The notes under the pieces are model-generated. The model did no database searches. It saw only the letters and a program-made list of their open reading frames with translations, and had not been told where the DNA came from. The translations under genes and the position numbers were made by a program. DNA of 64,000 bases from Rotaria sordida (lineage: Eukaryota > Rotifera > Eurotatoria > Philodinida > Philodinidae): the NCBI GenBank assembly GCA_905250125.1, contig CAJNOL010000079.1, positions 151,865 through 215,864 on the forward strand. The letters run 5' to 3'. Numbering within the stretch: the first letter of the stretch is position 1; each line of letters opens with the position of its first letter. This document shows, piece by piece, positions 1 through 10,651 of this stretch.

Positions 1-2
1 TC

Positions 3-2760
3 AAGAGGCTTGATGAACTCGAAAAAGAGATGAAAGACCCTCCCAACAAGGTCGATAATATTATACTGGATCGTATTTATGGTTCGATGATTGGAATGGC
101 ATTGGGTGATGCTATTGGTGCTCATGTCGAATTTCGACCTCGAGAATACCTTGTCCAATATCCAGTGACTGAACTCAAGGGAGGCGGCACTTGGGGTCTC
201 GAAAAAGGACAGGTAATCTTCTACTCATATCAATTTTTTTGTCTTTTCTTCAATTAATAATGGAAAAACTACACACGAAGACTAAAATATGAATTCCTTG
301 CTAAAAGCCTTAGCAGGAAGCAGTTATGTCAATTTAAGAAACGCTATTGATAAAAAATGAATTAGATTCTTCTTCTATTCCTCATCATAATTAATTATCC
401 AGTAAAACTATTTTCAAACTAAGAAAAAATCTAGTATGTTCTTTCTGTATATTACTATATAACTGGAAGGTGGTTGTTTCATGTCAATTTTAATGTCTAC
501 TTTGCAAACGTTGAATACAGGAATCGGATGCTTGGTGTTCGCGCGATAGTATATGACACTACTCTTATCTGACTGTGGATAACATATCGAATATAAAGTT
601 TCACTCGAACACGTTCAAAAAATTTTCTAAGAAGAAATCAATTCTCGAATTGTAGACGGACAAGGGAATGATCGTAGATGTCACTTATAAGCAGACTTCT
701 GATATTAGAAAAAGTATAAAAGTATTAATTTGAAAGTATTGCCTTTCATAGTTACAGATTTTCTGTCGGTTTTGATCTTTGAGCCAATTTTTCTGGATAT
801 AATAATAACTGAATGAATGAATGTGATTGGCAATTTTGTTTATAACAGATCTTGTGACCCTTAAAATGTCCCAAAAGTTCTACCAAAAAGAGCTAATTTC
901 ATCTCAAGATATTAAATGATTAAAAAACTGTTAATCGTTCTCTAATATATGCGGAAGAAAGCGTTTGCTTCACCTCATCATGTCAGAAATTTATTTTCTA
1001 GAGATCAGTAAGTTAGCAATGGAGATGTAAGATATGATTGTTTTAGTTCACCGATGATACGTCTATGGCTCTTTGTCTTGCAAATTCATTGGTAGCTCGT
1101 CGAGACTATGTTCCTTACGATCAATTAGTTCGTTACAAATGGTGGTATAGAGATGGATATATGTCTTCTATAGGAAAATGTTTCGATATTGGTGCAGCCA
1201 CCAGACAATCATTGAGTAAATTTGAACGTCGTCAAAGAGAATTTGCCGATCAACATGGAATTCCTCTTGATCAATTAGATTTTCTTTCAGATCCTGAACT
1301 CTTGAAGAAGTTTGATGTGAATTGCAGTGAAGAAGGTGTGGCTGGTAATGGAGCTTTAATGCGACTTGCACCTGTACCACTATTCTTTTATAAACATCCT
1401 ACACAGGCTGTCGAGTATTCAGGACTTAGTGGATTGATTACTCATGGTGATGACAAAGCTTATGACGCATGTCGTTACTATGGTGCTTTAATTGTGGCTG
1501 CTGTCAATGGGACAACAAAAGAGGAACTACTTGACGAAAAATTCTACGAAAACAATAAAAAATGGTTCGATGGTAAACCACTTCATCCAGACATTGAAAA
1601 AATAGCTCAAGGTTCTTACAAGAAAGGTGGATATGATAAAGGCATTCGAGGTAAAGGATACGTTGTTAGTGCTCTAGAAGCTGCTTTATGGGCCTTTTGG
1701 TCTGATAAGAACTCCTTCCGAGAAGGTGTTCTTTCGGCTGTAAATCTTGGTGATGATACTGATACAACAGCAGCTATCTATGGTCAATTAGCTGGTGCCT
1801 ACTATGGCTATGAAAATCTACCTAAAGAATGGACACAAGAAGTATATGCGAAAACTTTTATTGAATGTTTGAGTAAGTGGATCGCTTACGAAGGCACAAA
1901 GTGGTCACCAAAAGGATCAAAATCTTTAAATATACCTGTGGTGACTGTTAATGAGTCATCTTTTAAACAGAAGACAGATTTCAATAAGTTGTTCGTGTCG
2001 GAAAACAACAGAGACTATCGAGTACAATCAACAACAGATTTAAATGCACAATCAGGATTTATCCCATTACACGAACAATTCACTGGCTTACCAACAGATT
2101 CTCGACGACGAAGTCGTACTTATGGCGACAAATCTGGAAATTTGATTCCCGATTCAAATGCACAGCCCGGAGGTACCCGTCCAAAGTCTGTGGAACCTCC
2201 GCATTCCAGATTTCGACCTCAACGTAAGAGTTTTAGATTTCTGACTATACAGAATCAAGAATAGTTTCACTAGAAGAAAGAGGAGCGTAACCTAGTATTT
2301 GAAACAGAGGCTGTCACATGTACAAAATTTTAGGAGAGGAACGTGGTGTGGGCATATTTAGAAATTAAAAGTGCACTGTACTCCTTGCCGTCCTCCTTCT
2401 CTCCTTTCTCCTAGGTTACGCACCTCGAAAAAATTCCATGCTTTGACTACAAGGAGACCTTCGAAAAGACTTATTCAGCAATCTGTCACAGTTACTGTTT
2501 TTTTTATAGGAATTTATATTCTGAAGAACTTCAAGACTTGCGATGATGTGTGCGAGTGGCTTCAATCATTGGGTAATCAGTATACGGTTTATGCGAATAT
2601 TTTCAAGAAACGCAATATCGATGGATATTGGCTTCTGAATCAAGTTAATGATGAAAGTCTTATGTACTATGGAGTCAAAAATGCAGATCATCGACGAGTT
2701 ATGCTTGATAATATTAAACGCTTACAAGAACGATGTCCAGAGCACTTCGCGACAATATAA
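3..2760 (+). CDS. ADP-ribosylglycohydrolase (DraG/ARH family) with C-terminal SAM domain, 5' partial
   Basis: Exons 3-212, 1047-2223 and 2510-2760, all GT-AG and in frame, give at least 545 residues. The frame is open to the left edge, so the true start may lie outside; the first ATG is at 30. The hydrolase core shows GMALGDAIGAHVE near the N-terminus, TDDTSMA just after the first splice, and GDDTDTTAAIYGQLAGA near 1750-1800. These are the Asp-rich Mg-binding motifs of enzymes that remove ADP-ribose from proteins or small molecules. After a low-complexity linker, the last exon encodes a SAM domain (CDDVCEWLQSLG to MLDNIKRL, about 2530-2735). Intron 1 is 834 bp, intron 2 is 286 bp. Without the second splice the protein would stop at 2264 and lack SAM. 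The hydrolase call is firm; substrate is unknown; the SAM join is inferred from splice signals and matching phase. Confidence 0.85.
213..1046 (+). other. Long first intron of the ADP-ribosylglycohydrolase gene
   Basis: It starts GTAATC and ends TTTTAG. No coding potential and no clear inverted repeat were seen; sequence is AT-rich. Confidence 0.75.
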
Positions 2761-3701
2761 GAATGAGAAACTTTCACTTTCTTTTAGCTTTAAACAAACA
2801 CTAACAAAACCTATGTAATTGTGTTTCAAGCTGTTTGTTATAAAAATCAGGATGTTGGTGAAGGTGCGGGTATAGATGTGGCTATAGGTGGGGATGCGAA
2901 TGTGAGTTTGTATGTGTGGATGGGTGCGGATGCTGTCTTCTCTCACTTCACAAAGACACTAAATTCACACTCGTAACTTCTCTAGAAATCATTTTTCGAA
3001 GGACAGTGCAATTTGAAATTTTGATCATTTCAATGGGAATGAATGTGAAAATTGTGACTGTGATCAAATTTTCAGCATTATAGAAGGATAACTTGAATAG
3101 AAAAGTAGCCTTAACTTTGAAGATTTTTCTATGTAGGAAAGTCTTTTAGAGGGAAAGTCCTGTTTTATTTCATATATCACTAATTGCTCATTCTAAACTA
3201 AATATCACATAGTACATTTAATGACTCTTGATGAGCTCTACGAAACTATTCATTTTCATCATTCAAACACAATTCCAATAAGGTTAGACTATTCAACTCA
3301 ACCTCAAATGGTTATCTTTTTATCAGTGTGCTGGAAATGTGACTCACTCGAAGTTTCATTGAGGAGTTAGAAGGTACTAATATTTTGTGTGAAGGTTTGC
3401 CAAGTTGTCTGAATTGTTTTCACATGGTGAAACCAAGTTATAATTTATCATAGATGACATAGACGGTTATTAGCTAGAATTAACGTCAATCTATGGACTT
3501 CTAAAGACCGAATCATCTTCTAGAGACCTCTTCAAAAATTATTCTTAAAAAGAAAAAAAGATTTATTCATTCTCTCTCGTTTTTTATACAGAGAAATTCT
3601 TCGGTTTCTTTTAAACTTAAGATTTCATCTTGATGGTGTAGAAGTTATTTACAGCATAAAGAAAACAGAGAGAAGAGTTCAAAGTAAATTGTAGCTAACC
3701 A
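2761..3701. other. Intergenic spacer
   Basis: AT-rich, contains the 3' UTR of the upstream gene. No gene or clear repeat seen. Confidence 0.6.
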
Positions 3702-4508
3702 CAGTAAAATCACCCTTAGATGGGCATCTACGGGACTTTGTCAAATCGCCCACTTGACAGAAGTGCTCGCAGTTTAGAAGTTTTTACAGATACCAACCAC
3801 AAATATGTTTTCCGTAAGCTACGTCACAAAGAATTCTCATACATATATATGTTACCAATCTGTCTTTAGACCTTCGACTATGCCCAGTATTTTACTCTAA
3901 TCATATGATGTCTTATCTTCATTTAATTTAATTTTCTATTTTCCTATCTACAATCAAACTTTTCGAAAAAAATCCATAATTAAGCATTACTTGTTAGATT
4001 TTGAAACAATTGCAGTTTGCGTTTAAAACTTTTGTTCGTATTCGTTTGCAAACCGTACTTGTATTTGTTTTTTCGTTGAAGAATATTGTATACATCACTC
4101 TTGGATACCTTGTACTTCTCACACAATTTGCACTGTGATAGTCCAGTTCCATCGGCATAGTTGTTGATCAATGCGATATTCTCATCAAGCGTAAGATGAT
4201 GATATGACGTCATTTCTCAATGGTTCTATACAGTGATGTCAAATAACACGACTATTTATACTCTTTTTATCATAGACAGCACAATTAGAAATGTATAGAT
4301 GAATTATTTTCTTTGTTACGTCGGATGTAAACTTTTCTCCCTCCTATTCATAGAACAACAAAGAATGACGAGAAGGCAAAGAACAGTGTACTGGTTCAAA
4401 TATTCACTATATGTACTCATGTAAGAGAGGTTCGACTATACAGTATGGACTAAAAATAGTACCTCACTGCTCAGAAGTGAGAGGTGCCCATATAGAAAAG
4501 TTTTACTG
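3702..4508 (-). mobile_element. Decayed Tigger/pogo-like DNA transposon, internally deleted
   Basis: The ends are imperfect inverted repeats starting CAGTAAAA, with a second shared block ATGGGCAYCT about 20 bp inside. The right end is followed by TA, the usual Tc1/mariner-superfamily target; the left flank has CA instead. Inside, on the minus strand, lies a short fragment of the transposase DNA-binding domain. At 807 bp the element is far shorter than an autonomous Tigger, so the catalytic part is gone. Confidence 0.6.
3980..4213 (-). pseudogene. Tigger/pogo transposase fragment (CENP-B-type N-terminal helix-turn-helix)
   Basis: A 77-residue reading frame. Residues about 7-50 (LTLDENIALINNYADG, then LCEKYKVSKSDVYNILQRK) match the psq/CENP-B N-terminal HTH: a Lys/Leu-Glu start helix followed by a VSKS-x-V-x-NIL recognition helix. 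No DDE catalytic domain follows. It sits inside the inverted-repeat-bounded element, about 300 bp from the right end and reading inward, as expected for a transposase N-terminus. Family assignment is by motif only. Confidence 0.6.
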
Positions 4509-4749
4509 TATTAATTTTATTATTTAACCGCATAGTGCTATTTTCACAGTCATAATTAATAGTTTTATTAATTCCTATAAACTAACATAAAAAGAATCAT
4601 TACACAAAAGAAAATATAGAAAAGATCAAATCCTAATAATGTGCCGAAATTTTTGCATTGCCTATTTAAATATTTACAAATAATTTTTATATTCTATTCA
4701 ATATTTTTTATTTTGACCAGCAATCAAAAAAATAAAACAAAATCTAAAA

Positions 4750-5919
4750 TTATTCTTTATCAATAACATTAAGTATTTCATAACAAACACTCATTGTATG
4801 ATAATCTGTTTTTCCTGCTGGTGATTTTTCATCAGAATATTTTTCATTTGTTGGTGTTAATATTCTATACCATGCACCATATTTATGATCAACAAAATAT
4901 TTCCAACTATAATCCCAGATTTTATCATACCATTGCCAATATTTTTCATCTTTTAATCTATGACCAAGTAAAGCAGCTGTTGCTAAACTTTCAGCTTGTA
5001 CCCAAAAATATTTATCACCATCATATAAATTTCCTTCAAGATCATAACCATATATTATTCCACCTTTTTTTTCATCCCAACCATATTTCATTGAACGATC
5101 AAAAAAACGAATAGCACGTTCAAGATGCCATGGTTGTGGATCATATCGATCAAGTATAAGTAAAAGTTTTGCCCATTCAACTTGATGACCTGGTTGTATT
5201 CCCCATGGACGAAAAATATTTGTTCGAATACCTTTATTATATTCAAAATCTGGTGTCCAATCAACATGATAATGTTCCCAAATTTGATAATGTAATTCTT
5301 TTGAACTTTCTGTCATTATTTTAGCTAAAGTTTTTGCACGTTCTAAATAAATTTCATCATTAGTAACTTCATATGCAGCTAACATAGCTTCACATGCATG
5401 CATATTATCATTTTGTCCTCGATAATCTTTTAATTGCCAATTACCTGTTGCTTCATTTGCATATAAACCTTTTTCTTTTAACCAAAAATGTTCTTCCATT
5501 AAGTCATATATTTCACGAATCCATTCACGTGCTTGTTCAATACCAACACGTAATGCACATGCATATGCTAACATAACAAATGCTAAACCATAACAATGAT
5601 TTGTATCATCAACTATTTTTCCATCATAAATAATCCATCCATAACCACCTGTTTGTGGATTACGATGAACATTTCGAATATAATCTATACCATGACGTGT
5701 TCGTTCAAGATAATCATTTTTACCAAAATGAACATATGCCATAGCATAATTAAAAATGAATCGTGTTGATGAGACTAAATGTCGAGTATGAGGATCATAA
5801 ACTGTACCATCATCCTTATAAAAATGATAGAAACCACCTTTAGGATCAACTGATTTATCATAAAAATCAAGTGTACGTTGAACATGTGATAATAAAAATG
5901 AACGACTTCGAAAATTCAT
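4750..5919 (-). CDS. AGE-family sugar 2-epimerase/isomerase (YihS / mannose isomerase-like)
   Basis: A single uninterrupted frame of 389 residues, the usual full length of this family, with the ATG at 5919. The enzyme should be a cytosolic (alpha/alpha)6-barrel isomerase interconverting aldoses and ketoses or epimerising at C2. Candidate active-site residues are R53 (STRF), H174 (DNMHACEAM), H245 (PGHQVEWA) and H374 (DYHTMSV). These three histidines have spacing close to the catalytic set of the YihS/mannose isomerase group. FWVQAESLATA at about 305-315 is another family signature. There is no signal peptide. It is intronless among intron-rich animal genes and closer in motif to bacterial isomerases than to animal RENBP, so horizontal acquisition is likely (inference). 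Exact sugar is unknown. Coding AT content matches the neighbours, so any transfer is old. Confidence 0.9.
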   Translation of the reverse strand: MNFRSRSFLLSHVQRTLDFYDKSVDPKGGFYHFYKDDGTVYDPHTRHLVSSTRFIFNYAMAYVHFGKNDYLERTRHGIDYIRNVHRNPQTGGYGWIIYDGKIVDDTNHCYGLAFVMLAYACALRVGIEQAREWIREIYDLMEEHFWLKEKGLYANEATGNWQLKDYRGQNDNMHACEAMLAAYEVTNDEIYLERAKTLAKIMTESSKELHYQIWEHYHVDWTPDFEYNKGIRTNIFRPWGIQPGHQVEWAKLLLILDRYDPQPWHLERAIRFFDRSMKYGWDEKKGGIIYGYDLEGNLYDGDKYFWVQAESLATAALLGHRLKDEKYWQWYDKIWDYSWKYFVDHKYGAWYRILTPTNEKYSDEKSPAGKTDYHTMSVCYEILNVIDKE

Positions 5920-6366
5920 TTTTATTATAAATTTTATCTGAAATAGAATTATGCGATATTACAAAAACACATTATTCAAGAAAATCGAAAAGTATTACAT
6001 CATCAATAAAGTTATAGAAGAATAAATTTTTAAACAAGACCTATGTCGATGTCATGTAATAGAAAGAAAATAATTCATATCTATATATATATATCTTTCA
6101 TAGCTCCATGTTAGAAATAGATGATATTGAGTGTTTGCTTGCATTTCAAAAAGAAGTAATTGCTCTGAATGAAAATAAAATCTGTCTACGATTTGAGAGT
6201 TACTTTAATATTTTTCTATGTGATTTGCTTATTATAAATCTTTCAAGAAGAGTAAATATCAAAGTAAAGTATTATCTTACTGGTTTATAATACAAAGATT
6301 TTTGGGAGAAGTTTTTATCAAATAAAATAAAACATTTATTTCAGTATATACTGAATTGTAGAACGA
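5920..6366. other. Upstream spacer of the AGE gene
   Basis: AT-rich. A TATA run at about 6081-6094 lies 160 bp upstream of the AGE start codon and could be promoter sequence, but this is weak. No gene seen. Confidence 0.4.
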
Positions 6367-8087
6367 GTGATGCAAAAATAATGAGACATTTATGTTTGTT
6401 GTCTTATGTAACCGATAAAAATTTTCGAACAGGGTCATTCGATAGAGAATTTAATTCTCTACAAAACCTACTATTTGAAATTTACAAAGTTCAATTATCT
6501 TCGAAACATTATTCAAAATACGCACAGATATAAATTTCAAAACTGCACCATACCTTTTTAGTCTTATTCGTAATTGCCATAGGTTGACACTTCAAATGAA
6601 TATAATCAATATTTGTGATTTATATATTCAACTAGTTTATAAGCTCATCAGTCTTTCTTAATACTCATATACGCTAGTGTTGTAACCAGTCGAGAATTTT
6701 TGAATCGACTGAAATTTTACTTTTTGTACTCAGGTTTTTAAAAATCTACAAAAAGAAATCCCATGTTATAGTCATCTATATCTATTTGGATTCTCAATGA
6801 TGAATATGTGACATATCTATAAATATAGCACAAAAAAAAAGAATCATCTACCCATCAACTAATTACCAAACTCCAAATCTTGAATTTTCTCACTCAACTT
6901 TTACAGACAAAATCTAATGTTACTCTTCGAACGATGATCGAAATCTAAATTTAAGCTTTAACAAAACATGTGTGAGATAAGTTTAACTCAAATAACACAG
7001 TTTTTGATTGTACATTTTAAAAAATGAAGTATACTTCAATTAAAGAAATGAAATAGTATGGATGAGCAGAAAAAAAATACTAATGGCAATCGAAAAATAA
7101 TGGCAGAGTACTTCAATGCTGTATTTCTCTGTGATACTTGATCATTTTTCAACTAATATCATAATAATTAAATTTCGATAAGAAATGTTTATTTTGATAA
7201 TATTAGATCATATTATCTGCGATGTCTATTCTGCTTTTACTCGATTCTTTGTGAATGTGAGTGTAAGAAAAGAGAATACTGACACTCACAAAGAGACGAA
7301 TACGAGCAGAATACACATCGAAGATAACGTAGTCTAGTGTTATCAGAAGAAATATTTCTTATCGAAATTTTACTATTAGGATATTAGTTAAAGAATGAAC
7401 AAGTATCACAGAAAGGAAGATCATTGTTTTTACTATCACTACACTTAAAGAGAAAGTTTTCTCAAGCTTTCTATACGGACTTGAAGTATTTCTGCCACTA
7501 CTTTTGAATCGTTCTAAGTAAAACTGATAGTCTATGAAACAGCACTTTGATTATAATGACAAAAGTAGGTAAACTTGCTCTCAACAAATTTTATCAGACA
7601 AAAAAAAATGACGTATCTATACTCATAATCTGCACTCGAACCAACTCTTTTTTGAACTGTTTGAAAAAATACGATCTTTTTAGTTTATATAGAGAATTTA
7701 ATCCTGAGTACGCCAGTAGAACTACTACTCGGGATTCATATCTACAATCAAAAAACTAAATATTGTTAAATTCGAAAAATTCTCTAAAACTTAAAGAGGA
7801 AGTTGTGAAAAATGCATTGTTAAAAACAGAATTTTTTGATGATATTAAAATTCATAAAGGATCAATACAATTGATATGAAAAGAAAATTCTTTGAATTTA
7901 AAGTAGGTATAGTTTTGAAATTGATATATGTACGTATTTTGAATATTGTTTCAAAGATAATTGAGTTATAGAAATTTCAAATAACAGGTTTTGTAGAGAA
8001 TTAAATTCTCTATCAAATGAGACTTTTCTAAAAATTTCACTGGTCACCTAAGTCAGTAAAAAAAATTGATCACAAACGTGCATCATT
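6367..8087. mobile_element. Non-coding element with long (about 190 bp) terminal inverted repeats
   Basis: The segment 6367-6558 reappears in reverse complement at about 7895-8087. The best-conserved block is 6431-6540, containing a short palindrome (AGAGAATTTAATTCTCT) and ACAAAACC, matched at 7925-8020. Identity drops toward the outer ends, so exact boundaries are approximate. No transposase is visible in between. The middle contains a separate hairpin (7126-7414). Long-TIR non-autonomous DNA transposon is the simplest reading. Confidence 0.6.
7126..7414. repeat. Foldback hairpin inside the long-TIR element
   Basis: Left arm starts CTCTGTGATACTTG and the right arm ends with its near complement CAAGTATCACAGA. 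The arms meet near 7265 and are about 140 bp each with mismatches and small indels. Confidence 0.7.
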
Positions 8088-8547
8088 ATTTCTATATCAA
8101 CCGTTAAAAGTCCTACCGTTCGCTTTACATCATCATTACCTTTTTTTTCTAATGACAGAAAGTACTGCATTTTAACATAGAAATATGGCAGTTGATAAGA
8201 TAAAACAAAGGACGTGTCAAAAAAAAAATATAAGGCTTTCGAATGTTCACAATCATTTATACTTAGACACCTTTATATTACATTTATTATCTTTGTCTCA
8301 TTTAATAGAACACTGATTATTATTGATGATTCATATTCTATAAGATTTTTTTTGTTCTTTCAGTTTTCGAATTTATTCCATTTTTGTCCCTTCTATGACT
8401 AAAAACATGCTATTTATTTGCAAGCTTGAATGTAAAACGAAAAAAAAATGGCTACACTTCATATGCATACATGAAATAAAACAAGAATAAAAAACAACAA
8501 CAACGTGTACATTTATCAACAACAATCATATAGTTTGAATTTTTTAT
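8088..8547. other. Upstream spacer of the EF-hand gene
   Basis: AT-rich; no gene or distinct repeat recognised. Confidence 0.5.
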
Positions 8548-9144
8548 ATGGGGAATTTAATACGAAAACATGGTGAAGATTACAAAATTTTATCGAATGA
8601 TTTACTTAAACGTTGTTGCACGATAACTGGATTTAAAAATGAAGAAATTCGTAATGAACATAGAAAATTTTTTTCTATAGCTGAAAGTGGTCGTTTAAAA
8701 AAATCTCATATGGAAGAATTATTAGGTGATTATTTACCAACAACAAAACGTAAACATTCAAAATATTTCACTAAGTGTGTATTTTCAGCAATTGATACAA
8801 ATAATGATGGTTATATTGATTTTCTTGAATATTTAATGAGTGTAAGATTTTTTCGAACTGAATCACCTATTGAAAAAGCTGATTTTATATTTCGTATTAT
8901 TGATAAAAATGGTGATCATCGTGTTTCAAAAGAAGAACTCGAACGTACACTTATATGTTTACAAGAATTTCGTAAATCTTTAACAAATAATCATGCTATA
9001 GATGTAATTAATGATGATCTTCAATTAGCAACTCATACAATATTTGAAATATTAGACGAGGATAAATCAGGTTTTATTGGTGTATCAGAATTTAAGGATG
9101 CTTGGCTTAAAAATGAAACTATTCGAGCTTTGTTTACTTTTTAA
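8548..9144 (+). CDS. EF-hand calcium sensor, neuronal calcium sensor (recoverin/NCS)-like
   Basis: A single-exon frame of 198 residues, close to the 190-200 typical of the NCS family. Three canonical EF-hand loops: 83-94 (DTNNDGYIDFLE), 119-130 (DKNGDHRVSKEE) and 170-181 (DEDKSGFIGVSE). Each has acidic residues at positions 1 and 12 and Gly or the equivalent at 6. A degenerate fourth (first) hand is suggested around 38-60, as in NCS proteins. The protein starts Met-Gly, compatible with N-myristoylation, but residue 6 is Arg rather than the usual Ser/Thr, so lipidation is doubtful. Likely role: Ca2+-dependent membrane switch in the cytosol. It could equally be a divergent calcineurin-B/CIB-like protein. 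It lacks introns, unlike most genes here. Confidence 0.8.
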   Translation: MGNLIRKHGEDYKILSNDLLKRCCTITGFKNEEIRNEHRKFFSIAESGRLKKSHMEELLGDYLPTTKRKHSKYFTKCVFSAIDTNNDGYIDFLEYLMSVRFFRTESPIEKADFIFRIIDKNGDHRVSKEELERTLICLQEFRKSLTNNHAIDVINDDLQLATHTIFEILDEDKSGFIGVSEFKDAWLKNETIRALFTF

Positions 9145-10651
9145 AATATATATTTATTTGATAAATTGAAAATTTCTTGTTTTTTTTTGTTGTATTTTTA
9201 TGTATAAAAAAATATATCATGGGAGAATTTTTTTTTTGAAATGAGATTATATTTAGTTTCAAACTTTGTAAGGTGAAATTACTGCTATGAAAAAGAATTC
9301 AGATTATATATTTATTCATTAGGAAAGAAAGAAAGAAAGAAAGAAAATCAATGATGACAAAGGTGAAAATTTAAAAACATCATACTGATGTCAGAATGAG
9401 TAATCTGAATATTATATTCAACAATTTATAGGTACTACATAATTGGATGTTGGATAAGATTGATTAAGTACTTCAAGCAAAAACCAACACAAAAAAAAAT
9501 AACAGCTCTATGATTTGTTGTATATTACTATTCATATATAGACGTCAATTATCACAAGATGAATAATGCTTTTCTATTTACTCACATCCTCAAGATAATA
9601 TTCTTGGTATTTTTAATAAATCTATTACTTTTAGTATTTGAAATAGACATATGACAGTTCAACTTCATAAGTAGAAATTGCGTGAGAGTCTCAAGATTGA
9701 GAGGGAGAATGTATAAGAAAATGTCTCATAGAGGACTTTCGCGGTCTCTACTCAAAACAACTGTTGACTACTGGTGTAACCAGGTGATTGTAGGTGCCAG
9801 AACAGTACCCTATGACCTTGGCGGAAATTCTTGTATTACTCGGTCTCGTCTACTCTTGGTTACACTACCATTTTTGACGTAGATCAGTTCGTATTAAAAA
9901 AATTTCCAAACATGGTAAGATGTCAAATGCAAGATGACTGATATTTTATTAGTCAATTCTGCTTCAGCTATGCATTTGATTCATGATTTCGAAGTAATGA
10001 ATCCTATGCGATTATTTTCGCATAAAAAAATTCGAAATTTTTGTTTACAATCGAATGAGATACTTCCTGATAGGGTAAGTTTCTGTAAACATATGCTTTA
10101 GATTGAAAACATTTTGCTTGTGCTGTTCTCTATAATTTTTCATCGAAATAGTTCTTAGCAGAATGATAAGAATATCTCAATGATATGATAATAATGTTTC
10201 TTTTTCAATTGTGAACTATATCATGTAAAAATATTCTAAATATATTTCTTGTTTCAAGATTTCATAGAGATGTCGCTAGTAAAAAATACATTTGCTAATA
10301 ATTGTAAGAACGAAATATCTTTTAAATTCTTCTGACAATTAAACCTACATCAACAATACTCAAGATCGGAATTAATATAAAACTATCTTGATCAAATTTC
10401 ATATGAACATCTCGATGAGATGATAATCACTTGTCGATTTTTCAGCACTCATATACCAATCTATTCGAACGCCCTCTGTAATTTTTTTCGTTATTGATTT
10501 TTTTGTTTTACCAATCATTGGTAGACAAGATGACAGATAGGTTTTTCTTTTCTTTAGATATTTTTCCGCCGTTTAAAAAGGATTTGTTTATTGATTAAGT
10601 AATATGTAAAGAACAAATATTAATTATTGAATATATTTACAATAATTAAAA
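9145..10651. other. Intergenic spacer with a short GAAA tetranucleotide run
   Basis: A (GAAA)n run of about 25 bp is at 9322-9346. The rest is AT-rich with no supported gene. Confidence 0.6.

Noticed and set aside
1168..1380. Minus-strand frame opposite the ADP-ribosylglycohydrolase
   Set aside because: Shadow of the real coding strand.
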